Origin: Sorex araneus
Lineage: Eukaryota; Chordata; Mammalia; Eulipotyphla; Soricidae
Length of the DNA stretch: 64,000 bases
NCBI RefSeq assembly: GCF_027595985.1
Contig: NC_073303.1
Span: forward strand, 327,793,679-327,857,678
Direction: 5' to 3'
The translations under genes and the position numbers were made by a program. The notes under the pieces were generated by a model that saw nothing but the letters and a program-made list of their open reading frames with translations, did not search any database and was not told the origin of the DNA. Shown one piece after another: positions 10,670 through 22,553 of this stretch (positions within the stretch are counted from its first letter, which is position 1; each line of letters starts with the position of its first letter).

Positions 10670-11446
10670 TTTTTTTTTGTCATCATGAGATACAGTTACA
10701 AAGATTTCATGATTAAGTTGATTAAATTTCAGTCATAAAATGATCAAACACTGTTCCCTCCACCAGTGTACATTTTCCACCTCCAATGTCCCCAGTATCC
10801 CTCCAGCCACTGCTCTCCATCCCCTGCCTCTGTGGCAGACAATTTCCTTCTTACTCTCTTCTTTGGACTGGAGTGATAGCACAGCGGGTAGGGTGTTTGC
10901 CTTGCATGCGGCCGACCTGGGTTCGATTCCTCCATCCCTCTTGGAGAGCCCGGCAAGCTAACAAGAGTATCCTGCCCGCACAGCCGAGCCTGGCAAGCTA
11001 TGTGTGGCATATTGGATATTCCAAAAACAGTAACAAGTCTTGCAATGGAGACGTTACTGCTGCCCGCTCAAGCAAATCAATGAACAACGGGATGACAGTG
11101 CTACAGTGCTACTCTCTCTATATTTTGGGTTATTGTGGTTTGCAATACAGATACGGGAGGCCATCATGTTTGGTCCTTAGTCTACTTTCTGTACACAACT
11201 CCCATCCTGAGCAATCTGACCAACCATCATTGACTTAGTGATCCTTTCTCTAACCCAGCTGCCTTCTCCCCCAGCTCATGAGGCAGGCTTCAAACCATGG
11301 ACCAACCTTCCTGGCCCTTGTCTCTACTGTCCTTAGGTGTTAGTCTCATATTATGTTGTTTTATATTCCACAAACGAGTGCAGTCATTCTATGTCTGTCC
11401 CTCTCTTTCTGACTCATTTCACTTAGCATGATACTCTCCATGTAGG
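10670..11446 (-). mobile_element. L1 3' end, split by a nested SINE
   Basis: Two pieces (10670-10864 and 11110-11446) form one minus-strand L1 3' UTR and ORF2 end. The poly-A side is the T run near 10671, and the upstream end is at CTTAGCATGATACTCTCCATG. The same order of motifs occurs in the intact copy at 7653. I could not find clear target-site duplications. Confidence 0.9.
10865..11109 (+). mobile_element. tRNA-SINE, family B, nested in L1
   Basis: Head GGACTGGAGTGATAGCACAG with perfect box B, then the family B tail (CCATCCCTCTTGGAGAGCCC ... CCAAAAACAGTAACAAGTC ... GGGATGACAGTG). The host L1 sequence is duplicated as TACTCTCT at 10852-10859 and 11110-11117, so the SINE jumped into the L1 after the L1 inserted. 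Confidence 0.95.
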
Positions 11447-13156
11447 CACAGGAAATTTTACAACCAACACTGCGCCATACAGACCTTAAGCCAAGATTTA
11501 TACCTTGATTTTCTATCCCCTTGAGTTGGGTTTTTTTCTCAGGAGACTCCTTAATTTCTCTGGTTAAATACTAGAATAGCAAAAGTTAAAAATAGTTAGA
11601 CCATATTGTTTTAAATCTTAGGTGATTTAGATACTTTTCTCTTACAAAATTCACAAATACTGGGGAATATTTTTTTGCTTCAACACCATCCACATTGTAT
11701 TTATAAAGGATGAGTAATTTGTGCTATTCTTAGCTTTTTGCTTCCTTTGAAAAATATATTAAAGATGATAATGAATTAGGTAATGCACAATGAGCAACGT
11801 TGTATAAGTGTATGTGAGACCACTTGTCATTTCTTTTCCCTAAGTGAAAAGGTACCATGATACTTTGTGTCATATTTCTAGTGATATGGGAATACTAGTG
11901 ATAAGGGAATACATTTTTATCTTACAGATATTATTGTCCAGGTATTATTTTGTCTTTGGTGTAGCTTTGGTCTCTGATTTAAAAGGTTAGAAGATAACTA
12001 AGTGTATTTCAGGTAAAGCAAGCAGTGATGTAATTTTCCCAGATTGTAGGCTTTTTGTCACTTAACTTCCCCAGGTGTCATTTTACTCCTCTTTAGATGA
12101 AGTTACTATTGCTACAGACTTCAGATCTATAATCCTAAAATATGTACGTATTAAAAATCTTTTATTTTTTTAAACCTGGGTAACAGAGCAAAGATTTTAC
12201 CATAGTTTTTATAGCTCGACGTTATGGAAGAACAATATTCGACACAAGAAAATGAAGACAGCACTTTACATAAGCTCTGCTATGTAAAACGTTTATTCTT
12301 TTAAATAACTGTAAGAAAAAATAAGTGGTATGGTTTTTATTCTCTGAACAGTATTGGAGGTTTGGGGGCTTATTTGCAGTAGGCTAAGGCTAAATTTGAG
12401 AGTGAAATTTGAGGGCAATAATAATTGAGCACATTATTTCAATAACTCATCTACTAGTTTTCTGAATTCACTCATTGCTTTCACTGTTTAGCCATGTGAC
12501 CTAGAATTTCATACTATTTTCCTCCTATTTTAGTTCTCCATACAGATTTCTGATGATTTCAAAGAGATTTTGGATAATCTTTACAAAGCCTAGGAAAATG
12601 TTTTTTTTAGGATAGTTCCATTAAAATCTATTGAAGTGATAAATGCAGGCAAGAGTGTAGTATAGCTCTTAAAATGCTTTCTTCTGACCTTTTAGCATAA
12701 AGAAAGGGAGTGTTGGTTATGTCTGACTAGCTCTAAGGCTACTCCAGGAGAAGATGAAAGTCCTCTAGACAAGGTTGGAATATATCAAAGACGTTTTCAC
12801 TGTGACTTACTTATATGATGCTTCAAAAACTAGTTGGTTGAGCCACCAATGGTTTTCCATGAAATGCAATTAACTCGCCGCCTGGAAATAAGTTGATTCG
12901 GGAAAATGTGTCATCTCATATAAATATTGCTCTGATCAAAATGATAATATTTGCAAGATTTAGGAAAAGAGACTAGAAAGAAACAAAAAGGAAAATTATT
13001 TCCTCACATCACATTTCACATGTGGCTAAAAGTGAATGAAACATGGATTCAGTAGAGAAAGTTGCAGTGTTTAGAGAAAGTTAGAGTTAGATAAATGTGT
13101 TCTTCCTCTTTCTCTGCCCTGCTTCTTGCAGAAAAAAAAAACAGACTCAAAACTCA
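11447..13156. other. unique AT-rich sequence, no gene seen
   Basis: No transposon copy, long frame or convincing exon was recognised over about 1.7 kb. It may contain conserved non-coding DNA, but this cannot be judged without an alignment. Confidence 0.4.
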
Positions 13157-13330
13157 GGGCTGGAGCGGTAGCACAGTGGATAGGATGTTTGCCTTGCACA
13201 CGGCTGACCCAGGTTCGATTCCCAGCATCCCATATGGTCCCCCGAGCACTGCCAGGAGTAATTCCTGAGTGCATGAGCAAGGAGTAACCCCTGTACAACA
13301 CCGGGTGTGACCAAAAAGAAAAAAACCAAA
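13157..13330 (+). mobile_element. shrew tRNA-SINE, family A
   Basis: GGGCTGGAGCGGTAGCACAG head, box B GGTTCGATTCC, body ATATGGTCCCCCGAGCACTG, tail CCGGGTGTGACCAAAAAG and an A-rich end. It is near full length. Flanking A-rich sequence hides the target-site duplication. Confidence 0.95.
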
Positions 13331-14609
13331 AAACTTTCTTAATATCAAGAGCCTGATCTTCGTAGGATTGCCCTTGGAAATACAGCACATAAATGTGCTC
13401 AATAAATGCAAATAATTATGTTGACTTGATTTCAGTACTGTGTCCCAGAACATTAAGTAGAGCACTTTTTAAAATATATTTCCTCCCAAATTAAGTCACT
13501 TAGTTCACTAAAACATTTTATTCTATTACTCTAATAATATAAATTATATTTATAAATGTGAAATAGTCTTATTTCTATTTAGCTTCCCTTAATAACTCCA
13601 GCCAGCAGTTTACTTTTTTCCTTTGATATCAAACAAAGTACTGCAACCGCATGTTCCACCAGGACTGAAAACATCAAGTCCTATTCCAGTGCATTTTTTT
13701 CTTTTTGGTTGGATGATTTTGTTGTATAAGGAAGCTGATTTGTCCATTTGGGATGTCTTTCTCCAGATTTAGTCCTTGCCCATTTTTGTTGTTGTTGCTG
13801 ATTAGTTTCTGTTCACAAGGAGACAAATTCAATTCAGAAATGTGCTTCTTGGCATTGACCTACTAACCTATCAGTTTGCAGAAGATCTTCAAGGATGTGG
13901 ACAAGGCAAGGTCAATGACCTCTGAATGTTTTGGAACCTTATGTTTTTCAACTATATTCACAGCAGGGAGAACTCCCCCAGGAAACCTCAGGAATATCGC
14001 CGACCTTTAGACACAGGCTGAGCCATGTTGCTGACACAGTTTTCCTTGTCTGAGCCCACAGTCTTCTTTTAATCCTTTTATATTTCTCCCATAGGAAAGC
14101 AACCATGTCTATCTCATATTTTGGGAGAGCTAAGCATTCCTTTTTGAGTTATTTCTCAAAATGAAATATGCCACTAATCAAAGAGTAGATGTGTGTTTTG
14201 TTTTTAGGTGCATAGGAGTGCTTTTCTTCAGCCTATGCCTTTTTTCAGTCTTGTGGATGAAAAGATTAATGTGATAAAAATTGCTACTTTTTTAGGATAA
14301 GCATCCCCCATTTTGCAGATGAATCATTTTTCTAATTGTGTATTTGTCCATAGCTGGTCTGAATTTTTAATTCTTTGCCCTGAGATGTTAAAAAAACCTG
14401 ACTTAGTTTTTGAAATTATATATAATTTCCTCCATGCTTTACAACCTCCAGGTAAGGATAACAAATGGCAATATACCAATAATAAAAGTTTTTAAAATTG
14501 TATCCATCTTTTATAAGAGTTTCCCTTGAAAACACTGCAAGTTTAATTCCATTTATTTTGTTTATTGTTTACTGCCAATGTCTTCAGCATTGGGGGCAGA
14601 GGGGATGAT
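13331..14609. other. unique sequence, no gene seen
   Basis: AT-rich, with no recognised repeat. A 60-codon frame at 14313-14495 has no recognisable motif. Confidence 0.4.
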
Positions 14610-14763
14610 GTGGAGCAGACCTAGCAGTGCTCCCAACTTACTCCTGCTCTATGTTCAGGGATTACTCCTGATAGTGTTCAAGGGACCACATGTGGGGCCA
14701 GGGATCAAACCTGGGTTGACTAATAGCAAGGCCAGCACACTGCCCACTGTCCTGTCTCTCCAG
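14610..14763 (-). mobile_element. old tRNA-SINE
   Basis: Complement of the family A pattern: GTTCAGGGATTACTCCTGA, then GGGATCAAACCTGGGTTGA (box B complement), and CTGTCTCTCCAGTCA at the head. Diverged. Confidence 0.8.
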
Positions 14764-14785
14764 TCACCAGATCTTAAGCATTTTT

Positions 14786-15147
14786 CCTTTTTAAAAAAAA
14801 TTTTATTGAATCACCATGAGATATAATTACAAGCTTTCATATTTGGGTTACAATCACACAATGATCAAACACCCATCCCTCCCCCAGTGCACATTCCCCA
14901 CCACCAGTGTCCCTAGTACACCCCCATTTTTCCCACCCTCCCACTGCCTCTATGGCAAATAACATTCCCCACACTCTCTACTTTGGGGCATTATGGCTTG
15001 CAATACAGATACTGAGAGATTATCATGTTTGGTCCTTTATCTACTTTTAGCACACATCTCCCATCCTGACCGATCCCTCCAACCATCATTTTCTTAGTGA
15101 TTCCTTCTCTAGTCCAGCTACCTTCTCCCCACCACTCATGAGGCAGG
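14786..15147 (-). mobile_element. 5'-truncated L1 3' UTR
   Basis: A minus-strand L1 tail with poly-A (T run near 14791) is bounded by a perfect 12-bp target-site duplication, TTAAGCATTTTT, at 14774-14785 and 15148-15159. The insertion is only about 360 bp, so it lacks any ORF2. Confidence 0.95.
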
Positions 15148-15159
15148 TTAAGCATTTTT

Positions 15160-16004
15160 TCAGTTCTGTACTTCTCCCTTGACATTTTACCATCTCATTC
15201 TTGATGGATTAAGGTTCTGATGCCATTATCAATTGCTTCTATAAGGTACAGCCTGTCCCACAGTCATGCTATGCTAGCAGGCATCCCTGGAGAATGTATG
15301 TTGATAAAAAATTCTGCAATGACTAGCTTTGTTCTCTGGCTACATTCCAGAATCTATCTTCACTCATATTCCCTTACCTTGATATGGCTTAGATCTGTCT
15401 TTTCTCACTGATGTTTCTAGCTACAATGGTTTTCTTTTTATTAAAATCATAATCATGTTTTCAGTTGCTATTTATTCCTAGAAGCTACATATTAAAGTCA
15501 TTATTTTATCTAGCTGACTCTAAAGTTACAAATCATAAATTTTATTGTCTCAGTGCATAAATATTAATTCTTTAGTTCCCTCCCTTTAGTTTCCTGTTGA
15601 AGAAATAAGGTTTTGTCTTTTGAGTGAGGAGGTGCAGAAAGGACTTGAGGATTAATAAAATTTGTCACGTATCTGAGGGATAGGGGGGAAAGGAGTCACA
15701 TAGGAGTCACATAGAAGAACAGAAAGGATTCCTAGGCAGCCCAGAATAGAGTCATCTCTCCTAGTTACTCCATTTCTTCCCATCCCACAAGCTGGACCCT
15801 AATCTTGGCTCCACTGGCATGTGGACTGTCAGTCCTGGGAGATAACTATAGTTGTGAGGTCAACTAGAAATTTCTGAGTTAGTCATAATTTTTTTTAAGA
15901 GCTAAGTTCAGTACAGACATGTATCTTACAACTCAGGGAAGGTTATTTTTTTTAAAATAGTCACAAAATTAATTTTAGGAAGTAGGGTTTATAAACCTAT
16001 TTTG
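15160..16004. other. unique sequence, nothing recognised
   Basis: AT-rich spacer without identifiable repeat or exon. A short direct repeat of CACATAGGAGTCACATAG-type sequence lies near 15697. Confidence 0.35.
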
Positions 16005-16188
16005 GGGGTGTCTGAACCACACCCTACCATGATCAGGGGCAACTTTTGGCTCTGTACCCAGGGACACTCCTGGTGGTGCTAAGGGGACTATATATAGTGT
16101 GGGGAGGTGGGGGTGGGCAGAGAGGTTTGAACCAGGGTTACTCATGTGTTAGGCAAGTATATTACCCCTTGAACCGTCTCTCCAGCCT
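16005..16188 (-). mobile_element. old tRNA-SINE with G-rich insertion
   Basis: Complement pattern: CACTCCTGGTGGTGCTAAGG, TTTGAACCAGGGTTACTCAT (box B complement), CCGTCTCTCCAGCC (head). A G-rich tract of about 20 bp replaces part of the body. Confidence 0.8.
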
Positions 16189-16348
16189 TGAACTCTTAAA
16201 TATGTGTATATATATTATATTACATTATATATTTTGAACCATGATTGAGTGGAAAAGTAAGTTGAACAATGAATAATTCTGTACAAAACTAAAATTCGGT
16301 TAAAATTTTATTTATTTAATTTTTAATTTAATTTATTTATTTTTTTTT

Positions 16349-16480
16349 GGTCACACCCAGTGATGCTCAGAATTACCCTTGGCAGTGCTCAGGGGACCCT
16401 ATTGGATGCCGGGGATCAAACTTGGGTCACCCAGGTGCAAGGCAGATGTATACTATCACTATACTATCACTCCGGCCCCC
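16349..16480 (-). mobile_element. tRNA-SINE, family A, internally shortened
   Basis: Starts GGTCACACCCAGTGATGCTC and passes through GGGATCAAACTTGGGTCACC to TATCACTCCGGCCCC. A tandem TATACTATCAC duplication sits near the head (16450-16472). Confidence 0.9.
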
Positions 16481-16497
16481 TCAGTTAAAATTTTAAA

Positions 16498-16747
16498 CAC
16501 TGTTACACTGTATCACTGCCATCCTGTTGCTCATCAGTTTGCTCGAGTGGGCACCAGTAACTTCTCCATTGTGAGACTTGTTATTACTGTTTTTGACATG
16601 TTGAATATGCCACGAGTAGCTTGCCAGGCTCTGCCAGGTGGGTGAGATACTGTCAGTAGCTTGCCAGGCTCCCTGAGAGGAGCAGAGGAATCAAACCCAG
16701 GTCGGCCACATGCAAGGCAAATGCCCACTATAGTATTGTTCCAGCCC
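16498..16747 (-). mobile_element. tRNA-SINE, family B
   Basis: Complement of the family B tail (CATCAGTTTGCTCGAGTGGG, CACCAGTAACTTCTCCATTG, TTACTGTTTTTGACATG) ending in GAATCAAACCCAGGTCGGCC and TGTTCCAGCCC. It lies 17 bp from the preceding family A copy. Confidence 0.95.
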
Positions 16748-17284
16748 AAAAGACTGTAATTGGATGAAATAGTTTTATGTCCTTAGATAAAAATCAGATT
16801 CTTCAGTGACCACTGTAAAATTTGTGGTCTGCTCCTGCCTCCTTCTGCAACTTTATCTTATTTTGGCCTCCATACTCTGCTAACGTCATTCTCAGACAGT
16901 GATTCTCAGACATTCTGGTTTCAGGATTTCTGCACATTCTCTAAAATTATTGAATATAGTGGAGGACTTTGTTTATGCATGCTATGTCTAATGTATTTAC
17001 TGCATTAGAATTACAACTGAGACATTTATTAAATATTTATTTTTAATTCACTCACAGATAGTTTATTATGTTGCTTCTGAAAACTTCACTGCACACTTCT
17101 AAGAGAAGGCGAATGACAAAGGAAAAAGGCGCATAGTGTATTAGTTGGACGTGGAAGATTTGGGACCACATAGGCCTTCTAAAGTAGTGATGGAAGCCTC
17201 CTCAGGGTCCTGCATCACATTTTAGGACTACCACTTAGGTTCATTTTATGAATCTTCATTTGATTGGAAATAAATCAAAAGAAT
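16748..17284. other. unique sequence, nothing recognised
   Basis: AT-rich spacer between SINEs with no identifiable element. Confidence 0.35.
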
Positions 17285-17465
17285 GGAGCCAGAGAAGTAG
17301 TTTAGTTTAATGGACTGGACTGTATACTTTGCATATAAAAAGTTCAGGTTTTATCCTTAGCATTGTATGGTCCCCTAAATACCGCTAGGTGTGAACATAA
17401 AGGACTGAACTGGGAGTATTCCCTGAGCATCACCAGCTGTGACCCCAAAACCAAATTAATAAAAC
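17285..17465 (+). mobile_element. old tRNA-SINE
   Basis: GGAGCCAGAGAAGTAGTTTA head, then GTTCAGGTTTTATCCTTAGC (box B area), GTATGGTCCCCTAAATACCG body and CAGCTGTGACCCCAAAACC tail. Strongly diverged. Confidence 0.75.
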
Positions 17466-18020
17466 TCAAAAGGGTGACTGCTGGGGCCTATGGAAAATAA
17501 ATTAATTGAGGCTATAGCATATGCGACTTATTTGGACATCTCTTGCCTTCTGGGAAAGAACTGGGTATACCTGTGAAGGGGCAGAAAATAATTGGGAATA
17601 TTCTAAAGCCCTACCTCATTTTACACTGCCTCATGTTTCCCAAGGGTCTTCACCAAGCTTCATTTAATTTTAATCTCTACTCATAACTTACTAGAAAACC
17701 AGAGCATCTATTATTCTGTTTTTTAAGTCCGGGAAACAAAAATATTGAGCAGTTCACTCGAGGTTTCTTACAGGATCTCAGAATGTTTATATGTTCCTTC
17801 TATACAGTTGTTTCTTCTTGAGAAGTCACCCTATCAAAATTGGAGACTAGAGATAGCAATTAAGAGCCAAGGTGTGCTACAAAGCAGATGTTTAAATTTG
17901 CTTCTATTGTGGGGACTCTGTGCACTGGTTATATTTCCTTTTGGGATTCTTTGATAATAATTAAAGTACCAGAGAGAATGCACTATAAAATTTGGTAAAG
18001 ACCATTAATGTTCACATGTC
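17466..18020. other. unique sequence, nothing recognised
   Basis: No repeat or exon recognised. A 69-codon frame at 17745-17954 looks like chance. Confidence 0.35.
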
Positions 18021-18264
18021 TATAGCACTGTTGTCCCATTGTTCATCGGTTTGCTCCAGCGGGCACCAGTAACGTCTCCATTATGAGACTTGTTGTTAAT
18101 GTTTCTGGCATATAGAATATGCCACGGTTAGCTTGTCAGCTCGGCCATGAGGGTGGGATACTCTTGGAAGCTTGCCGGGCTCTTCAAGAGGGATGGAGGA
18201 ATCAAACCAGGGTCAGCTGTGTGCAAGGCAAACGCCCTACCCGCTGTGCTATCACTCCAGTCCA
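18021..18264 (-). mobile_element. tRNA-SINE, family B
   Basis: Complement of family B: TTCATCGGTTTGCTCCAGCG, CACCAGTAACGTCTCCATTA, TGGAGGAATCAAACCAGGGT and CTGTGCTATCACTCCAGTCC. Near full length. Confidence 0.95.
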
Positions 18265-18675
18265 CCCAACTTGTTAAAAAATTTAAATGTCCAATGTATG
18301 TTTTGGGAGACTTCAAGTGGGCACTTTTCAAAGTTGTTGTGGCTAGAATGGAAGCAATGTTTCTATGTTCTTCAAGAACTGTGAACTGAGCACTGAACTC
18401 TGGCTGTGTCTGGTCCTCAGAGGCACATGTTGCAACTTCTAGTGTTACTTAGTAGACTGCTCCTATTCTACCATTGTAGAGAGGAAGACAACAGTTTTTG
18501 AACTTAGGCTAGGTTGCTTCTTGCTATACAGCAAATCATAGGTTTACTTCAACACTTCCTATCCAGTGGTGTCTTAACCCATTGCTCATCTTTTGTTTTG
18601 TTTTGTTTTAACTTTGAGAATTTGGTCTACGTAGGGTCACTAGATAATTCCAAGAACCACTCAGGAAGTAACTTT
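18265..18675. other. unique sequence, nothing recognised
   Basis: No identifiable repeat or exon. Confidence 0.35.
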
Positions 18676-19340
18676 TGGGGCTTGTTTTTAATTTTTTAAA
18701 CAAAAATATCATAAAATTCCCTCATCACCATTTCTAAGTCCACAGGTCAGTAGAATTATATGCATTCATACTGTTGTTAAAGCAGTCTTCAAAACTTTCA
18801 GTTTTCCAGAGAACAACTTCCATTTTCTCTTTATCTCCCAACCCCAAATGACTAATGTTCCATTTTTTGTGTCTATGAATCTGAGTACATGAGTTATTCT
18901 TATTAAATATTATCAAGAAGTATTTTGTGACTGTCCTATTTCACTTGGCATAAATCCTCAAAATTCACCACACTGACAAGTGTCAGGGTTTCTTTCTTTT
19001 TTTTTGCTTTTTGGGTCACATCTGGCGATGCTCAGGGGTTCCTCCTGGCTCTGCACTCAGGAATTACCCCCTGCCGGTGCTCAGGGGACCCCATGGGATG
19101 CTGGGAATCAAACCTGGGTCGGCCGCATGCAAGGCAAAAGCCCTATCCACTGTGCTATTGCTCCAACCCGTGGGTTTCTTACCATTATGAGACTGAGTAA
19201 TAGTCCATTGAATGGCTATACCATGTTTTATTTTTTTCTTCAAGTCTTGGTGTATGGTTTCTGACTATTGTATATACTGTTGCCACATATACAGGAGTGG
19301 AAAGTATCTCTTCACCTGCATTCAATTCTCTTAAGTTTGT
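18676..19340 (-). mobile_element. old L1 ORF2 end, interrupted by a SINE
   Basis: Both flanks of the SINE at 18995 read as a diverged minus-strand L1: TGTCCTATTTCACTTGGCAT before it and TGAGACTGAGTAATAGTCCA after it, as in the C-terminal part of ORF2. A decayed translation, KTWYSHSMDYYSVS, is the counterpart of the L1 motif near MEYYSA. It is much older than the 7653 copy. Confidence 0.75.
18995..19171 (-). mobile_element. tRNA-SINE, family A, nested in old L1
   Basis: TTTTTTTGGGTCACA start, then GGGAATCAAACCTGGGTCGG (box B complement) and GCTATTGCTCCAACCC (head). A perfect 9-bp duplication, GGGTTTCTT, at 18986-18994 and 19172-19180 marks insertion into the old L1. Confidence 0.95.
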
Positions 19341-20157
19341 AATAGGTTTTGATGGGAGCATTAGTAGTGTATCTCTTATAACAGAGGCCCCAGAAGTGCC
19401 ATACAACCAAGGATCACCAAATTCTTGAAGGATCTTGGCACTGCTGCCTGTTCTTGAGGAAAACTTATGACAGATAAACTGACATAAACGAAGGCTCAGT
19501 TTGGGAAGTTCCACCTACTTGAAAATGTTTGATATAATTTTGTGCTGTGTAATTTATACCCTCATAGAGCAACTATCATGGTTTGCAGAATTAAAAAAGA
19601 TTAGCCTAGAAATTGTTAGTCAATTAAGTCTTTGGACCTTTGCCAAAAAAGGTAACAACTCCTACACTACTATTTTTACTAATTTCTGGGTCCTTTATTC
19701 AAATTATATTCTAAGGTCCTGATCTATAGCATATTTAAAATGAGTTTGGCATATATTATTTGAAAGTATATAGCTAGAATAAATTTTGCCAAGTGCTTGT
19801 TGAAATGTGTAAATAGTATTTTGGAATTTTCTGATTATGGTTTTCAGTTAGTGTAAATCAATCGTGTAGTAATGTCACTGCTATCATAGTCCATATTTGC
19901 TTCAGTTATTTTTATATCCTTATTTGTTCAGACAACTCTTTCCTAACATCTTCTAGAAATATTCATTATGTATATAAATGCTGCTTGTTTGTTTTTACAC
20001 ATTTGCAACTATTAAATGAAAATCTTAATGAGAGATTCCTTTGATTTCTCATGAATTTCTATCATGTATTACCATAGGCAACTTTTTCATTAATTCACAT
20101 TGTCTAGTTTCTGGAAATGGAACCATTTCTAGAAATAATGGAGGTCTTATTTTTCTT
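19341..20157. other. unique AT-rich sequence, no gene seen
   Basis: No identifiable repeat or exon. The 73-codon frame at 19501-19722 has no recognisable motif. Confidence 0.35.
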
Positions 20158-20250
20158 TCTGGGGCCATAGTTGGCAGTGCTCAGGAGCTGTCTTAGAGGT
20201 GCAAGGGACCCACTTGCAAAACGTGTGCTCCAGGTGCCATGTTCCTGGCA
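20158..20250 (-). mobile_element. SINE fragment, very diverged
   Basis: GTTGGCAGTGCTCAGGAGCTG and a later GTGCTCCAGGTGCC recall the SINE tail, but box B is not visible. Only the fragment's tail side is credible. Confidence 0.35.
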
Positions 20251-20329
20251 CGAAGGGTCAAAATAATTTTTATCATGCTGAGTGAAGGGTAAATTCTTAC
20301 TAATTGTTGAACTATTCCTAAACTATTTT

Positions 20330-20429
20330 TTCTTTTCTTTTTTGCTTTGTCTCACTGTCTCTCGAATCTGGACCTGCCTATCAACTGAAATTCTTCACCG
20401 CTGGATGCTGGGATACGGATAATATTGGT
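20330..20429 (+). other. candidate alternative exon with splice donor
   Basis: A long pyrimidine tract (20318-20362) precedes non-repetitive sequence ending in AATATTG|GTGAGT, with the donor GT near 20427-20430. There is no AG acceptor between the tract and the donor, so an internal exon is not supported. A first exon with its own start site, or a chance donor, fits better. The opposite-strand 99-codon frame (20352-20651) has no known motif. Confidence 0.22.
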
Positions 20430-21654
20430 GAGTACAAAATTGAAGTTTAAGTGTTTGATTTTTCTCTTTGTGGAAGAATATAATCCTAAAGGACATTGTT
20501 TCCTGAGAAGATTTCTCCTCCATTCTGACTGGGTACACTGCTGTGCCTTCATTGAAATTAATCTGTCCTTCCATAGAGAAAGAGAAATCCTAAGGGTTAT
20601 AATTAGCAGCGCCCAAACTAATATGAAACAAACTTTTGTGTTCATTGACAAAAGTCAATACTTAAGCCTTTGCTATTGATTTTCTTTTAATATCTTTTTC
20701 CTTTGGGTCTTCAAAAAGGTTCTTTATAGCAAAGCAATTTGAAAATATCCCTCATAGTGGAAACCAAAAGTTCTAAGGCTCTGTCCTAGTGATCCTATAA
20801 ATCATGCACCTCTAATATTCAGTTACTATTTGTTGCAGATACAAATGCACTTGTTTTCGTGATTCTGGTATAGTTATTACTAATATACTCATGAAATGGT
20901 ACATTGTTGATGCATTTGTAATAAATGGGTTATAGATCTTTTGAGCTGAAAACTTCTCACTTCAAATAATTCTTAGTGGATGGTTTCAGAACTCAACATA
21001 GCAAAATTTAAATAACAGACTCCAACTTTGTCCTCCCAGAACAAAGCAGTAAGGAAATACCTGGTCCTCAGCTGTTGTCTGTGCAGGATGAGAGCAAGAA
21101 GAGATGGTTTATGTCTGTGGGTAAATTTTTTGCTTTGGAACAGAGACTAGAAAACAGTCAAGTTTTGAATATAAAAATACTTCAAAGCAGCTTTTAAAAA
21201 TAATTCTAGAGCATGTGGAAGCAAAATTCTAAGAAAGGCATTTGATTAGCATATTATTGAAGAAACTGGTTCAATATTATCTTTGGTTTCCTCTGAGTAT
21301 TATTTACCGTGACTGGTCTTGGAGAAAATAAATCAGCTGAGGAATACCTCTAGAGGAAAACCATTGTTTTGGTTATCAATTCTGCATTTATTATATGTTT
21401 CCCTCTAAATAAGTTTTAAAATGCTTTGTCACTGTCTTAGCTGGTTGAGGTGGCAGAATTTCACTTGCTAGGAACAGAAACATTTGTTGTCTCAATCTGT
21501 TATTTCTGAAATTTCTAAAATTATATTGAATTTTAACTTGAGGTTTGGCATCAGTGTTTGTAAAAATTTCTATTCTGGTGTAAGTAATTTGGGAATCTAG
21601 ATGATTTAGTTATTTATAAATATATTTAGGAATATGTGTCATTGAGGGGGCAGT
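20430..21654. other. unique sequence, no gene seen
   Basis: AT-rich with no recognised transposon. Confidence 0.35.
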
Positions 21655-21785
21655 GCTTTGTGCTTTGGGTTCACTCCCAGTGGTGCTCAGGGGAGTGAAC
21701 CAGTGAGCAGTGCCAGGGGTTGAATCTGGGTCTTCAGCATATACTCCAGAAGGCACTTTAGCTCTTTGAGATACCTGCCTGGCCT
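21655..21785 (-). mobile_element. old tRNA-SINE
   Basis: Complement pattern with CCCAGTGGTGCTCAGGGGAG, GGGGTTGAATCTGGGTCTTC (box B complement) and GATACCTGCCTGGCC at the head. Confidence 0.75.
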
Positions 21786-21930
21786 AGAATATGGGTCATT
21801 TGAGTTTGATTTATTTGAGTTGTGTTGATTTGACACAATATCACCTAATCAGCTGTTTTTCTTATTGACTCAAATTATGGCTCTTTATTCCACACTGAAA
21901 TGTTCTTTCAGAGATATCTCAAAGAGTCAA

Positions 21931-22030
21931 AGGGCCAGAGTGCACGTGTTGCATGCAGGAGGCCAAGGTCAATCCCCGGCATCTCATTCTTCAGAGCACT
22001 GCCTGATATGACCCCAAATCCCCAAATCCA
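21931..22030 (+). mobile_element. old truncated tRNA-SINE
   Basis: GGGCCAGAGTGCACGTGTTGC head, then AGGTCAATCCCCGGCATCTC (box B area) and CAGAGCACTGCCTGATATGA body. It is short and diverged. Confidence 0.65.
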
Positions 22031-22514
22031 TCTCCTTCCCCAAAAATACTTTTCAGGATTTGCCTCTGTATAGTCTTCTGTGTATGAGTTTATTCACCCA
22101 CCTCCTTCTTAGAAACAAACTGCTGGAAATGCATCCTAGTATCTTGTTTTCTCTTTCTCCCCTCCTCTGTCACCAGTATTAATCAGTAGCTAGAAGCTCT
22201 TAAGTTGATCACGACCTAAATCTTGTGAATTCTCTTTCCGTTTGGAACCTTGAAAGCCTTCTGAAGATAGCAATTTAATTGTGAAATGCTGAGGAAAAGC
22301 TGCACAAATCTTTAATCTGAAACCAGCAAAGTATAAGCAAGGCTGTACAAGTGAAGTATGAGCAAGACTCTTAGCGTTTCTACCAGAATCTGTGGTCCTA
22401 CAATTATATCTTCTCCAGTCTTGCTCCTCTTTCCATTGACCTTTTCTCTCTTTTGAAATTTTGAATTTATTTTTAATTTAAGACACCATGATTTTCAATA
22501 CTGTTTATGATAGG

Positions 22515-22518
<4 letters not shown>
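22031..22518. other. unique sequence, nothing recognised
   Basis: No identifiable repeat or exon. Confidence 0.35.

Positions 22519-22550
<32 letters not shown>
22519..22550. repeat. (CA)16 microsatellite
   Basis: Sixteen uninterrupted CA units, a likely polymorphic marker. Confidence 0.98.

Positions 22551-22553
<3 letters not shown>

Noticed and set aside
20352..20651. 99-codon minus-strand frame with a hydrophobic N-terminus
   Set aside because: The start resembles a signal peptide, but no family, splice context or repeat support was found; likely chance in AT-rich DNA.
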